Shown piece by piece: positions 35,323 through 43,835 of a stretch of DNA of 64,000 nucleotides. Both the position numbers and the translations under genes were made by a program. Below the pieces are notes generated by a model. It saw only the letters and a program-made list of their open reading frames with translations. It had not been told where the DNA came from and ran no database searches. Origin of the DNA: Pseudomonas hygromyciniae. Its GTDB lineage: Bacteria; Pseudomonadota; Gammaproteobacteria; Pseudomonadales; Pseudomonadaceae. The DNA lies in contig NZ_CP070506.1 of assembly GCF_016925675.1 (NCBI RefSeq), forward strand, positions 2,664,501-2,728,500, in the 5' to 3' direction. Position 1 is the first letter of the stretch; each line of letters begins with the position of its first letter.

Positions 35323-36834
35323 TCAAAAAGGCACTGGGCGGCCAAACAGGTAACCCTGCAAAAAGTCCACGCCTTGTGCCATCAGATAATCGCACTGCTC
35401 TTGGGTTTCCACGCCTTCGGCGACGATGCCCAAGTCAAGCTTGCCCGATAACTCGATGATGCTGTCGAGTATATGCCGCGATAAAGCATCGGCCCCGATC
35501 ATCGCTACGAAGCTTTGATCAATCTTCAAGTAGTCAACATTGAAGTTGCGCAAATAACCCAGGCTGGAGTGGCCAGTGCCGAAATCATCAATGGCGATCA
35601 TCACCCCCAGTTTGTGCAAGGCCTGGAACAACTGGCGGGTCACATCGGTGGGTTCGATCAGTTCGCGCTCGGTGAGCTCCAGGGTCAACAGGACCTGGCC
35701 CGGCTTGAAGGCCGCGAGGAACTCCCGGCAGTCCTGCACCAACTCCAGGTCCTGGCAATGCCGGGCGGTGATGTTGATGCCCACGTGGAAATTCTCGCCT
35801 AGGCGATCGGCATGGGGCGCGAGTTGTGTAGCGACCTGGCGCATCAACGCGCGGGTCATGGGCACGATCAGCCCGGAGTGCTCGGCCAGGGGGATAAACA
35901 GGTCCGGGCGTACCAGGCCTTCCTTTGGATGCTGCCAGCGCATCAGGACTTCACAGCCAGCCCATTGCAGGCTGTCGCCGCGAACCACCGGTTGGTAGTA
36001 CGGCACGAACTCATTGGCGCCCAGCGCCCGCTGCAGTTCATGGGTGGGGGCCGAAGAGCGCTTTTGCAGCCAATGCGCGAGCACGCCTGCCAGCACCCCG
36101 AAAAACACCACCAGGCTGAACAAGGCTGGGTAACGCGTTTCCATAAAGCGCCATACTTCGCCTTCGGGCATCCCGGCTTCCACGCTGTAGTCATAACGCT
36201 GGGAGGCGAGTTGGTGATGGGCCACGGCAAATACCGGCAGCGCGCTGCTGTGAACTTTGCCATCGCTGCCTAGCCAATTGGGCCCCACCTGCAACACCAG
36301 GTCGGTATAACGGCTGATCAGGCGCAGGGCATTGGTCAGGTGATAGCCGTCAATCGAGGCGAATGCCGCCTTATCACCTTCCACCAGGCGGTACACCAGC
36401 AGCGCGGTATTGGGCGTGACCGGATTGCCATTCATCAGCCACAGGCGACCGTTGACATAGTCGTCAGGATTGACCGATGACACATTGGCGTCGCCAAACA
36501 ACGAGCTGCAGTAAATTCTTTTTTGCCAGGACAACGTGGTTGCGCGCACGAATGGGCGGCGGGTGACTTGCTCGCGCAGCGCCAGTTGCGTCGCGTTGTC
36601 ACAGTCTTTGCCTGCCAATGGCAGCAATTGCTGGGCGGCGAGGGCGGTGTTATCGAGCATCAGGTCGAATTGGCGCACGGCCTCAATGGCCGTGTGCTCG
36701 GTACTTTGTTCCAGAGTGCGCTGGGCCTGCATATAAAGAATGACTACACCCAGCAGAATCGGCAGCAGGCCGCACACGAGTGAGATCGAGTAGCGGGCGG
36801 CGCGTTTGCGCGGGCCTTTGAGGGTAAGTGGCAT
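35323..36834 (-). CDS. cyclic-di-GMP phosphodiesterase with CSS sensor and EAL domain
   Basis: Of 503 residues, an N-terminal membrane segment (ISLVCGLLPILLGVVILYM) and a second near residue 240 (LFSLVVFFGVLAGVLAHWL) bracket a periplasmic CSS-motif sensor containing IYCSSLFG and a second Cys (GKDCDNAT). The cytoplasmic EAL domain follows: catalytic Glu in CEVLMRWQHP, NITARHC, LELTERELIEP, IDDFGTGHSSLGYL, KIDQSFV and VAEGVET. All metal and catalytic residues are present, so it should hydrolyse c-di-GMP. In E. coli, CSS-EAL proteins respond to periplasmic thiol state (DsbA/B). It is monocistronic. The 229 bases to MvaU and the region 36835-37044 upstream contain no gene I can see. Confidence 0.94.
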   Translation of the reverse strand: MPLTLKGPRKRAARYSISLVCGLLPILLGVVILYMQAQRTLEQSTEHTAIEAVRQFDLMLDNTALAAQQLLPLAGKDCDNATQLALREQVTRRPFVRATTLSWQKRIYCSSLFGDANVSSVNPDDYVNGRLWLMNGNPVTPNTALLVYRLVEGDKAAFASIDGYHLTNALRLISRYTDLVLQVGPNWLGSDGKVHSSALPVFAVAHHQLASQRYDYSVEAGMPEGEVWRFMETRYPALFSLVVFFGVLAGVLAHWLQKRSSAPTHELQRALGANEFVPYYQPVVRGDSLQWAGCEVLMRWQHPKEGLVRPDLFIPLAEHSGLIVPMTRALMRQVATQLAPHADRLGENFHVGINITARHCQDLELVQDCREFLAAFKPGQVLLTLELTERELIEPTDVTRQLFQALHKLGVMIAIDDFGTGHSSLGYLRNFNVDYLKIDQSFVAMIGADALSRHILDSIIELSGKLDLGIVAEGVETQEQCDYLMAQGVDFLQGYLFGRPVPF

Positions 36835-37044
36835 GTATGCAGCCTGTAGCGAAGTAAGGGAGACGCCTGGTAACGGCTACAGGCAATACGTCGGACAACT
36901 GGAGGATAGTTGGCCTATGGAAATTAGCATTTACTACACGTGGAACTAGCCACTTGATTCGTTGTGCGTGGGTTTAGCTTTGCCAAACTTTGCAACACAT
37001 TTTGACGGGGAAAGACTGTTTGGTCTATTGCGTCGTTGCCTGGA

Positions 37045-37188
37045 TTAGTGAATGCCATTACAAAAAACAGAGGTTAAGCGTTGCGCCATCTGGATAAAAG
37101 CCAGGGTCGCCGCAGATGACTGGCGTCGGTCCAGCACCGCCAAACCGATTTGTCGCACCACCTTGGGCGCTAATGGCCGCTGCACATC
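37045..37188 (-). pseudogene. remnant: C-terminal end of a LysR regulator
   Basis: On the minus strand the frame ending at 37045 reads RPLAPKVVRQIGLAVLDRRQ and then SSAATLAFIQMAQRL, similar to the last 40 or so residues of LysR effector domains. Everything N-terminal is missing; upstream of 37188 the sequence belongs to the next remnant. I judge this by pattern, with modest confidence. Confidence 0.45.
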
Positions 37189-37204
37189 ATGTGCCGGCCC
37201 GCCG

Positions 37205-37279
37205 ATGTTCTTTGGCGCGGCGTTGATCCTGCTGAGCATCTACCTGTGCAATAAACCCCTTGCGCCCGCCAGGGCATAG
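37205..37279 (+). pseudogene. remnant: C-terminal end of an EamA/DMT transporter
   Basis: The plus-strand frame reads FFGAALILLSIYLCNKPL and ends at 37279, like the last membrane helix of EamA-family transporters. The rest of the gene is absent. With the LysR remnant on its left it forms the two outer ends of a divergent lysR-eamA pair whose middle is deleted. Confidence 0.5.
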
Positions 37280-37406
37280 GGATTTGATAAGGAATACGGA
37301 CAAACCTGGTTACGCTGTGTAGAATCGATTTACGCATACAAGAATAAGCGCCTGTTTCCATGCAGGCCTCGTCCGTCAGAGACGCCCGTAAGAGAATGAT
37401 CCAACC

Positions 37407-37511
37407 ATGAAGCTACTCGGGTTCCAACTCATCTACGGTGACTTCCTCGCCCGCAGCGTGCGCGGCATTTCCTGTGCGCCACCGACCCACCTCATCCTTG
37501 CTGGCAATTAA
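37407..37511 (+). CDS. 34-residue small ORF upstream of hpd
   Basis: ATG 37407 to TAA 37509-37511 encodes [20 protein letters not shown] followed by [14 protein letters not shown]. It ends 37 bases before the hpd start. The composition is protein-like, with an amphipathic front and a PPT turn. The RBS (AAGAGA) is weak. It might be a leader peptide or a small protein. I have a vague memory of similar short frames in pseudomonads but cannot support a family. Confidence 0.4.
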   Translation: MKLLGFQLIYGDFLARSVRGISCAPPTHLILAGN

Positions 37512-37548
37512 TTTACTTAATTCTAAAAAGATGATGAGGCGCCAAATC

Positions 37549-38625
37549 ATGGCAGATCTATACGAAAACCCAATGGGCCTGATGGGCTTTGAATTCATTG
37601 AATTCGCATCGCCGACCCCGGGCACCCTGGAACCGATCTTCGAGATCATGGGTTTCACCAAAGTTGCGACCCACCGCTCGAAAAACGTGCACCTGTACCG
37701 TCAGGGCGAGATCAACCTGATCCTCAACAACGAACCCAACAGCATCGCTTCGTACTTTGCCGCCGAGCACGGTCCATCGGTGTGTGGCATGGCGTTCCGT
37801 GTCAAGGATTCGCAGCAGGCCTACAACCGCGCGCTGGAACTCGGCGCCCAGCCGATCCATATCGAAACCGGCCCGATGGAACTGAACCTGCCGGCCATCA
37901 AGGGCATCGGCGGCGCGCCGCTGTACCTGATCGACCGTTTCGGCGAAGGCAGTTCGATCTACGATATCGATTTCGTATTCATCGAAGGTGTGGACCGCAA
38001 CCCCGTGGGCGCTGGCCTTAAGGTCATCGACCACCTGACCCACAACGTCTACCGTGGGCGCATGGCCTACTGGGCCAACTTCTACGAGAAGCTGTTCAAC
38101 TTCCGCGAAGCGCGCTACTTCGACATCAAGGGTGAATACACCGGCCTGACCTCCAAGGCCATGAGCGCCCCGGACGGTATGATCCGCATCCCGCTGAACG
38201 AAGAATCGTCCAAGGGTGCAGGCCAGATCGAAGAGTTCCTGATGCAGTTCAACGGCGAAGGCATCCAGCACGTCGCCTTCCTCACCGAAGACCTGGTCAA
38301 GACCTGGGATGCGTTGAAGAAGATCGGCATGCGCTTCATGACGGCGCCGCCAGATACCTACTACGAAATGCTCGAAGGTCGCCTGCCAAACCACGGCGAA
38401 CCGGTGGACCAATTGCAGGCGCGGGGTATTTTGCTGGACGGTTCGTCCGTGGCCGGTGACAAGCGCCTGCTGTTGCAGATCTTCTCGGAAACCCTGATGG
38501 GCCCGGTGTTCTTCGAATTCATCCAGCGCAAGGGGGATGACGGCTTCGGCGAGGGTAACTTCAAGGCCCTGTTCGAATCCATCGAGCGTGACCAGGTTCG
38601 TCGCGGCGTACTGACCACCGACTGA
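37549..38625 (+). CDS. hpd: 4-hydroxyphenylpyruvate dioxygenase
   Basis: The 358-residue non-heme Fe(II) enzyme converts 4-hydroxyphenylpyruvate to homogentisate in tyrosine catabolism (and pyomelanin formation). Two VOC modules are seen. The iron ligands are His in VIDHLTHNV, His in [10 protein letters not shown] and Glu in [19 protein letters not shown], all present near residues 160, 240 and 320 as in the P. fluorescens enzyme. Start ATG 37549 follows GAGG at nine bases; the longer upstream frame is not supported. No other homogentisate genes are in the window. A short REP palindrome follows. Confidence 0.97.
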   Translation: MADLYENPMGLMGFEFIEFASPTPGTLEPIFEIMGFTKVATHRSKNVHLYRQGEINLILNNEPNSIASYFAAEHGPSVCGMAFRVKDSQQAYNRALELGAQPIHIETGPMELNLPAIKGIGGAPLYLIDRFGEGSSIYDIDFVFIEGVDRNPVGAGLKVIDHLTHNVYRGRMAYWANFYEKLFNFREARYFDIKGEYTGLTSKAMSAPDGMIRIPLNEESSKGAGQIEEFLMQFNGEGIQHVAFLTEDLVKTWDALKKIGMRFMTAPPDTYYEMLEGRLPNHGEPVDQLQARGILLDGSSVAGDKRLLLQIFSETLMGPVFFEFIQRKGDDGFGEGNFKALFESIERDQVRRGVLTTD

Positions 38626-38635
38626 CATGGCTTTT

Positions 38636-38663
38636 TGTAGGAGCGAGCAAGCTCGCTCCTACA
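38636..38663. repeat. single REP palindrome
   Basis: TGTAGGAGCGAGCAAGCTCGCTCCTACA is a perfect 28-base palindrome, the collapsed form of the 15 kb REPIN family. It lies between the stops of the convergent hpd and rarD and probably serves as a bidirectional terminator. Confidence 0.9.
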
Positions 38664-38672
38664 GTTATCGGG

Positions 38673-39554
38673 TCAGGCTCTACGCTGACGCATCAGGTGC
38701 TTGAATCCTTCAAACACCAACACCATCACTGCCAGCCAGATCGGGATATAGGTCAGCCACTCACCCGGGCCGATGCTTTCCCCCAGCAGCAACGCCACCC
38801 CCAGCAACAACACCGGCTCCACATAGCTGAGCAGGCCAAAGAGGCTGAACGCCAACAGCCGGCTGGCGATGATGTAGCACACCAGCGCCGAAGCACTGAT
38901 CAGCCCGAGCATCGGGATCAACCCATACAACCCTTTGTGCGCATCCAGCACGGCGAAGCCCTGCTCGCCACTTTGCACAAACCACAGCGCCACCGGCAGC
39001 ATCAGCGCCATATCCAGCCACAGGCCACCTAAATGGTCGGTCGCCAGGCGTTTGCGCAGCACGAAGTAGATCGGGTAACCGATGATTACCAGCAGCGTCG
39101 CCCAGGAGAAACCGCCCACCTGGTACAACTCGTTAAGCACGCCAATCGCGGCAAACACCACCGCGATCAGCTGCAGCCGCGAGAGTTTTTCGCCATACAC
39201 CAGGCGCCCGGTGAGGACCATGGTCAGTGGCAGCAGAAAGTAACCCAGGGATACATCCAGGCTGCGGCCATTGAGCGGTGCCCACATAAACAGCCACAGT
39301 TGCACCCCCAGCAGCACCGACGACAGCACAATCCCACCGATCAGCCGTGGCTTGCCCGCGAGCAAGCGCAGCAATTCCCACACTTGGCGCCACTCACCGC
39401 TGAACACCATGAACACCGTCATGCACGGCACGGTCAGCAACATGCGCCAACCGAAAATCTCCAGGCCACTCAACGGCGTGAGCAGTGATGTGAAGTAATA
39501 CATCACGGCAAACAACACCGAGGCCGCTACCGATAAAACAACGCCTTTAGACAC
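38673..39554 (-). CDS. rarD: EamA-family transporter RarD
   Basis: The 293-residue inner-membrane protein has ten hydrophobic helices in two EamA repeats. SKGVVLSVAASVLFAVMYYF at the start, LEIFGWRMLLTVP and the C-terminal FSLFGLLSYVEPVLLLGVALLLGES are typical of the RarD subgroup. Family transport substrates are poorly known. GTG 39554 has AGGA four bases upstream and gives the standard RarD N-terminus, so it is preferred to TTG 39578. It is divergent from the Lrp-type regulator, 133 bases away, which may control it. Confidence 0.88.
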   Translation of the reverse strand: MSKGVVLSVAASVLFAVMYYFTSLLTPLSGLEIFGWRMLLTVPCMTVFMVFSGEWRQVWELLRLLAGKPRLIGGIVLSSVLLGVQLWLFMWAPLNGRSLDVSLGYFLLPLTMVLTGRLVYGEKLSRLQLIAVVFAAIGVLNELYQVGGFSWATLLVIIGYPIYFVLRKRLATDHLGGLWLDMALMLPVALWFVQSGEQGFAVLDAHKGLYGLIPMLGLISASALVCYIIASRLLAFSLFGLLSYVEPVLLLGVALLLGESIGPGEWLTYIPIWLAVMVLVFEGFKHLMRQRRA

Positions 39555-39687
39555 GCAGTCCTCGCCAAACCGATTCAAACAAAAGAGGGGGTAATTTCAG
39601 GTGGGAATATATTGCTTTTGAGGTGAGACGTTTGCTCTGTTTTACGGCATCTTATGGGAAATTTTCTCACACCCAAGGTTCGCCAGC

Positions 39688-40164
39688 ATGCCCATCAGCC
39701 CTCCGTCGCCCCTGGATGATTTCGACCGCGCGATTCTCAAGCACCTGCAACGGGACAACACCACCGCGCTGCGGGTAATTGGCGAACAGGTCAACCTGTC
39801 GACCGCCGCCGTGCAGCGGCGCATCAAGCGCATGGAGCAGAGCGGGGCGATCAGCGCGAATACAGCGGTGGTCAATCAGGATGCGGTGGGCAAGCCGATC
39901 ACGATCCTGGTGGAGGTGCACGCCGAGCGTACCCATATCGAAGACCTCGACGTGCTCAAGGTGCAGATGTCGATTCCCGAGGTGCAGCAGTGCTATTACG
40001 TCACCGGCGATGCCGACTTTATGCTGGTGGTCGTGGTGGAAACCATGAAGGCCTACGAAACCCTGGCGCGCACGCTGTTCTACGAGAACCGCAATATCAA
40101 ATGGTTTCGCAGCATCGTGGTGATGGACCGGGTCAAGGTCAGCCTGGATGTGCCGCTGGGCTGA
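39688..40164 (+). CDS. Lrp/AsnC-family transcriptional regulator
   Basis: In these 158 residues an N-terminal winged HTH (LDDFDRAILKHLQRDNTTALRVIGEQVNLSTAAVQRRIKRMEQ) is joined to an AsnC-type ligand domain with VQQCYYVTGDADFMLVVVVETM. These regulators form dimers to octamers and respond to amino acids. It is divergent from rarD, a common regulator/exporter layout, so control of rarD is likely. RBS not obvious. Directly downstream lies the REPIN array. Confidence 0.93.
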   Translation: MPISPPSPLDDFDRAILKHLQRDNTTALRVIGEQVNLSTAAVQRRIKRMEQSGAISANTAVVNQDAVGKPITILVEVHAERTHIEDLDVLKVQMSIPEVQQCYYVTGDADFMLVVVVETMKAYETLARTLFYENRNIKWFRSIVVMDRVKVSLDVPLG

Positions 40165-40201
40165 CGACATCCATGCGCTGAAGGCAAACCGCTGGCTTAT
40201 C

Positions 40202-41565
40202 GTGGCGAGCGGGCTTGCCCCGCGCTGGGTGGCGAAGCCACCCCAATAGCTTCACCGCGTTCTGCCAGCTATACCGAAGTGGCTGGTTTTGGGGCTGCTG
40301 CGCAGCGGCAGGGGGACAAGCCCCCTCGCCACAAGGGGGGGCTAGCTGGCTTTGCGTGGCGAGCGGGCTTGCCCCGCGCTGGGTGGCGAAGCCGCCCCAA
40401 TAGCTTCACCACGTTCTGCCAGCTATACCGAAGTGGCTGGTTTTGGGGCTGCTGCGCAGCCCAACGGGGGACAAGCCCCCTCGCCACAAGGGGGGCTAGC
40501 TGGCTTTGCGTGGCGAGCGGGCTTGCCCCGCGCTGGGTGGCGAAGCCGCCCCAATAGCTTCACCACGTTCTGCCAGCTATACCGAAGTGGCTGGTTTTGG
40601 GGCTGCTGCGCAGCCCAACGGGGGACAAGCCCCCTCGCCACAAGGGGGGCTAGCTGGCTTATCGTGGCGAGCGGGCTTGCCCCGCGCTGGGTGGCGAAGC
40701 CACCCCAATAGCGTCACCACGTTCTGTCAGATATACCGAGGTGGCTGGTTTTGGGGGCTGCTGCGCAGCCCAGCGGGGACAAGCCCCCTCGCCACAAGGG
40801 GGGCTAGCTGGCTTATCGTGGCGAGCGGGCTTGCCCCGCGCTGGGTGGCGAAGCCGCCCCAATAGCGTCACCACGTTCTGCCAGATACATCGAGGTGGCT
40901 GGTTTTGGGGCTGCTGCGCAGCCCAGCGGGGGACAAGCCCCCTTGCCACAAGGGGGGTCAGCTGGCTTTTCGTGGCGAGCGGGCTTGCCCCGCGCTGGGT
41001 GGCGAAGCCACCCCAATAGCTTCACCGCGTTCTGCCAGATACACCGAGGTGGCTGGTTTTGGGGCTGCTGCGCAGCCCAGCGGGGACAAGCCCCCTTGCC
41101 ACAAGGGGGGCTAGCTGGCTTTTTCGTGGCGAGCGGGCTTGCCCCGCGCTGGGTGGCGAAGCCACCCCAATAGCTTCACCGCGTTCTGCCAGATACACCG
41201 AGGTGGCTGGTTTTGGGGCTGCTGCGCAGCCCAACGGGGGACAAGCCCCCTTGCCACAATGGGGGCCAGCTGGCTTATCGTGGCGAGCGGGCTTGCCCCG
41301 CGCTGGGTGGCGAAGCCGCCCCAATAGCTTCACCGCGTTCTGTCAGATATACCGAGGTGGCTGGTTTTGGGGCTGCTGCGCAGCCCTACGGGGGACAAGC
41401 CCCCTCGCCACAAGGGGGGCTAGCTGGCTTATCGTGGCGAGCGGGCTTGCCCCGCGCTGGGTGGCGAAGCCACCCCAATAGCTTCACCGCGTTCTGCCAG
41501 CTATACCGAGGTGGCTGGTTTTGGGGCTGCTCTACAGCCAAGCGGGGACAAGCCCCCTTGCCACA
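40202..41565. repeat. nine-unit tandem REPIN array, exact 154-bp period
   Basis: GTGGCGAGCGGGCTTGCCCC begins at 40202, 40356, 40510, 40664, 40818, 40972, 41126, 41280 and 41434, so every step is exactly 154. Each unit has two inverted REPs around GGTGGCGAAGCC(A/G)CCCCAAT, TCTGCCAG and GTGGCTGGTTTTGG, then a short GC linker (AAGGGGGGCTAGCTGGCTT). Unit 9 is truncated, and its right end varies (CTCTACAGCCAAGCGGGG). Units differ by a few substitutions and by paired +1/-1 changes that keep the length. It fills the 1.4 kb between the Lrp and aldo/keto reductase genes. No gene is inside, and no RAYT transposase is in the window. Confidence 0.98.
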
Positions 41566-41592
41566 GATTCCCCCCCCTTGGCCCTTATTCAA

Positions 41593-42600
41593 TCAACGGG
41601 CAATACGCCCCGAAACAAAGTGCCCCACATCATTGAACCCCGGCGTCGACGCATGCCCCGGCGTCACCAGCGAATCAATAAACGCCTCATCCTCAGCACT
41701 GATTTTCACCTCGAGCGCCCCGGTATAGGCGTCCCACTGCGCCTCGGTCCGCGGGCCGACAATCGCCGAACTGACCGCCTGGTTGTTCAGGACCCAGGCA
41801 ATCGCAAACTCGACAATCCCCACGCTACGCCCCTGGGTGTATTGCTGGATCTGCTGGGCAATGCGCAGCGATTCCACGCGCCATTCGGTTTCCAGGATGC
41901 GTTTGTCCTGGCGGGCGGCGCGGCTGCCGGCTTCGGGGGTGATGTCCGGTGCGTACTTGCCACTGAGCACGCCACGGGCCAGCGGGCTGTAGGGCACCAC
42001 GCCCAGGCCATAGGCCGCCGCTGCAGTGATCTGTTCCACCTCGGCCTGGCGGTTGACGATGTTGTACAACGGCTGGCTGATGATCGGCCGGTCCACTCCC
42101 AGGCGTTCGGCCACGCGTACCACTTCGGCGATGCGCCAGCCCCGGTAGTTGGACAGTCCCCAATAACGGATCTTGCCCTGGCGGATCAGATCGCCAATCG
42201 CCGAAATCGTGACCTCCAATGGGGTGGCGTGGTCTTCGCGGTGCAGGTAGTAGATGTCCAGGTAGTCAGTGTCGAGGCGGGTGAGGCTGGCCTCCAGTGC
42301 GTTGAAAATGCGCTTGCGGCTCAAACCACTGCGGTTGGGCAAGCCGTCCGGCGGGCCGAAGCCAACTTTGGAGGCCACGACCCAATCGTCGCGATGGCGG
42401 CCGATGGCCTCGCCGACAATTTCTTCCGAGCGCCCGCCGGTGTAGACGTCAGCGGTGTCGATCAAGTTGATGCCCTGGTCCCAGGCCTTGTCGATGATGC
42501 GCAGCGAGTCTTCGGTGTTGGTCTGTTCGCCAAACATCATGGTGCCCAGGGTCAGTGCGCTGACCTTGAGCCCGGACTGGCCCAGTGTGCGGTAAATCAT
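41593..42600 (-). CDS. aldo/keto reductase
   Basis: The 335-residue NADPH-dependent oxidoreductase has a TIM-barrel. The catalytic tetrad is visible: Asp and Tyr in NLIDTADVYTGGRSEE, Lys in VVASKVGFG and His in YYLHRED. The C-terminal cofactor part SSAIVGPRTEAQW is present. It resembles YghZ/Tas-type AKRs that reduce aldehydes or ketones. It is the last gene of the nine-gene monooxygenase/transport unit, 54 bases after the preceding gene, and ends just before the REPIN array. A role in reducing a carbonyl product of the monooxygenases is inference. Confidence 0.93.
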   Translation of the reverse strand: MIYRTLGQSGLKVSALTLGTMMFGEQTNTEDSLRIIDKAWDQGINLIDTADVYTGGRSEEIVGEAIGRHRDDWVVASKVGFGPPDGLPNRSGLSRKRIFNALEASLTRLDTDYLDIYYLHREDHATPLEVTISAIGDLIRQGKIRYWGLSNYRGWRIAEVVRVAERLGVDRPIISQPLYNIVNRQAEVEQITAAAAYGLGVVPYSPLARGVLSGKYAPDITPEAGSRAARQDKRILETEWRVESLRIAQQIQQYTQGRSVGIVEFAIAWVLNNQAVSSAIVGPRTEAQWDAYTGALEVKISAEDEAFIDSLVTPGHASTPGFNDVGHFVSGRIAR

Positions 42601-42654
42601 GGTGAACTCCTCAAAAGCGCAGACAGTTGCTATGCAATACCAGAGAGCAAGGCT

Positions 42655-43827
42655 CTAGAACAAGCCCGACGTCGGTGGCTCGGTGTCCTTGAGCCGATAG
42701 GCGCCGACCACCGCGGCCTTCCAGTGCCGGGGATTATGGTTGGCCACGGTGCGCGCATTGCGCCAGTGCCGGTCAAGGTTATGGCTGCGTCCGGTAGTGG
42801 AAGCCCCGCCCACGTCAAACAGCAGTTCAGCGGCTTTGAGTGCCGACTCGGCGGTGATGTATTGCGCCTGGGCCACGTCAATGGCTGCGCGGGTCACCGA
42901 CTGGTGATCCAGCCCCTTGGCCCACGCGGCGTCGATGCGGTCAGCGGCACGCAACACCACGGCTTCAGCGGCAAACGCGCGCGCCGAGATCTCACCCACG
43001 GAAAACGCCACATAGGGATCGTCCACCGAGCGGCTGGCGCTGCTGTGCTTGATCGGCCGCGCATGCTCCTTGGTAAAGGCCACCGCATCGTTCAAGGCAT
43101 TGCGGGCGATGCCGGCCTGCACTGCGCCGAGGAACAGTTGCAGGAATGGGGTGATGATCGAACGCTGGCCTTCCTCCACCACCCGCGTGCGGATTTCCTC
43201 GCGGCGCACCAGTACGTTGTTCAGGCGCGTGGTGCCGCTGGCGGTCAGGCGCTGGCCCATGGCGTCGAAATCATCCACCAGTTCCAGGCCTTCGCGGTCG
43301 CGGGGCACGACGAACGAAACCGGTTCCTCGTTTTCATCCAGTGCCACTGCACTGACCCAATCGGCGTACAGCGCGCCAGTGCTGTAGTACTTGCTGCCAT
43401 TGGCGCGAAAGTGTTCGCCCTCGGGCACAATCCGCGCGCTGACCTGGCCGTTGGCGCCACCGATTTCCCAGCCGGCGTTGCCGAACACCTCGCCTTGCAG
43501 GTAGTGGGCAAACCATAACTGGCGCTCGGCTTCGGACTTTTGCACCAGCAAGCTCTCGATAAAGGCAAAGCTGGGGCGCAAGGACTGGGCGATATTGGAA
43601 TCCACCGCCGCCAGGTCGATCACGAACTGCACCACCTCGCGCACGCTGGACTCGCTGCCGCCGTAACGCTGGGGAATGCGCAGGGTCAACAGGCGTGCTG
43701 CGGCCAGTTGGCGGATCTGCTCATGGGGCAGTTGCCGGGTGCGCTCGCGTTCGGCGGCGCCCTCGGCGATCTGTGGCAATAACACAGCGGCACGTTGCAA
43801 CAGCTCTGGCACGGACAAAAAGCTCAT
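42655..43827 (-). CDS. DszC/SfnB-like acyl-CoA-dehydrogenase-fold monooxygenase (second copy)
   Basis: 390 residues. The fold is acyl-CoA dehydrogenase: helical start, middle beta domain (GNAGWEIGGANGQVSARIVPEG, then GSKYYSTGALYADWVSA), helical C-terminus (HWRNARTVANHNPRHWKAA). YSTGALYADW and DRHWRNARTLANHNP are typical of the DszC/SfnB/IBMO group, which uses reduced flavin and O2 to oxidise sulfur or nitrogen compounds rather than dehydrogenating acyl-CoA. It lacks the usual acyl-CoA dehydrogenase catalytic Glu context. About 40% similar by eye to the product at 47664-48905. It lies eight bases behind the ATPase gene. Confidence 0.85.
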   Translation of the reverse strand: MSFLSVPELLQRAAVLLPQIAEGAAERERTRQLPHEQIRQLAAARLLTLRIPQRYGGSESSVREVVQFVIDLAAVDSNIAQSLRPSFAFIESLLVQKSEAERQLWFAHYLQGEVFGNAGWEIGGANGQVSARIVPEGEHFRANGSKYYSTGALYADWVSAVALDENEEPVSFVVPRDREGLELVDDFDAMGQRLTASGTTRLNNVLVRREEIRTRVVEEGQRSIITPFLQLFLGAVQAGIARNALNDAVAFTKEHARPIKHSSASRSVDDPYVAFSVGEISARAFAAEAVVLRAADRIDAAWAKGLDHQSVTRAAIDVAQAQYITAESALKAAELLFDVGGASTTGRSHNLDRHWRNARTVANHNPRHWKAAVVGAYRLKDTEPPTSGLF

Positions 43828-43835
43828 GACAATCC

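Noticed and set aside
40202..41565. CRISPR-like regular array
   Set aside because: Whole 154-bp units are repeated, including the parts between palindromes; there are no unique spacers and no cas genes.
40215..41728. Repeated open frames (peptides such as GERACPALGGEA) inside the REPIN array
   Set aside because: They follow the 154-bp repeat in several frames and both strands. This is a by-product of stop-free GC-rich repeats, not repeated proteins.
41521..43518. 665-codon plus-strand frame starting in the REPIN array and crossing two enzyme genes
   Set aside because: Antisense to the aldo/keto reductase and DszC-like genes; no recognisable domain; begins inside repeat sequence.
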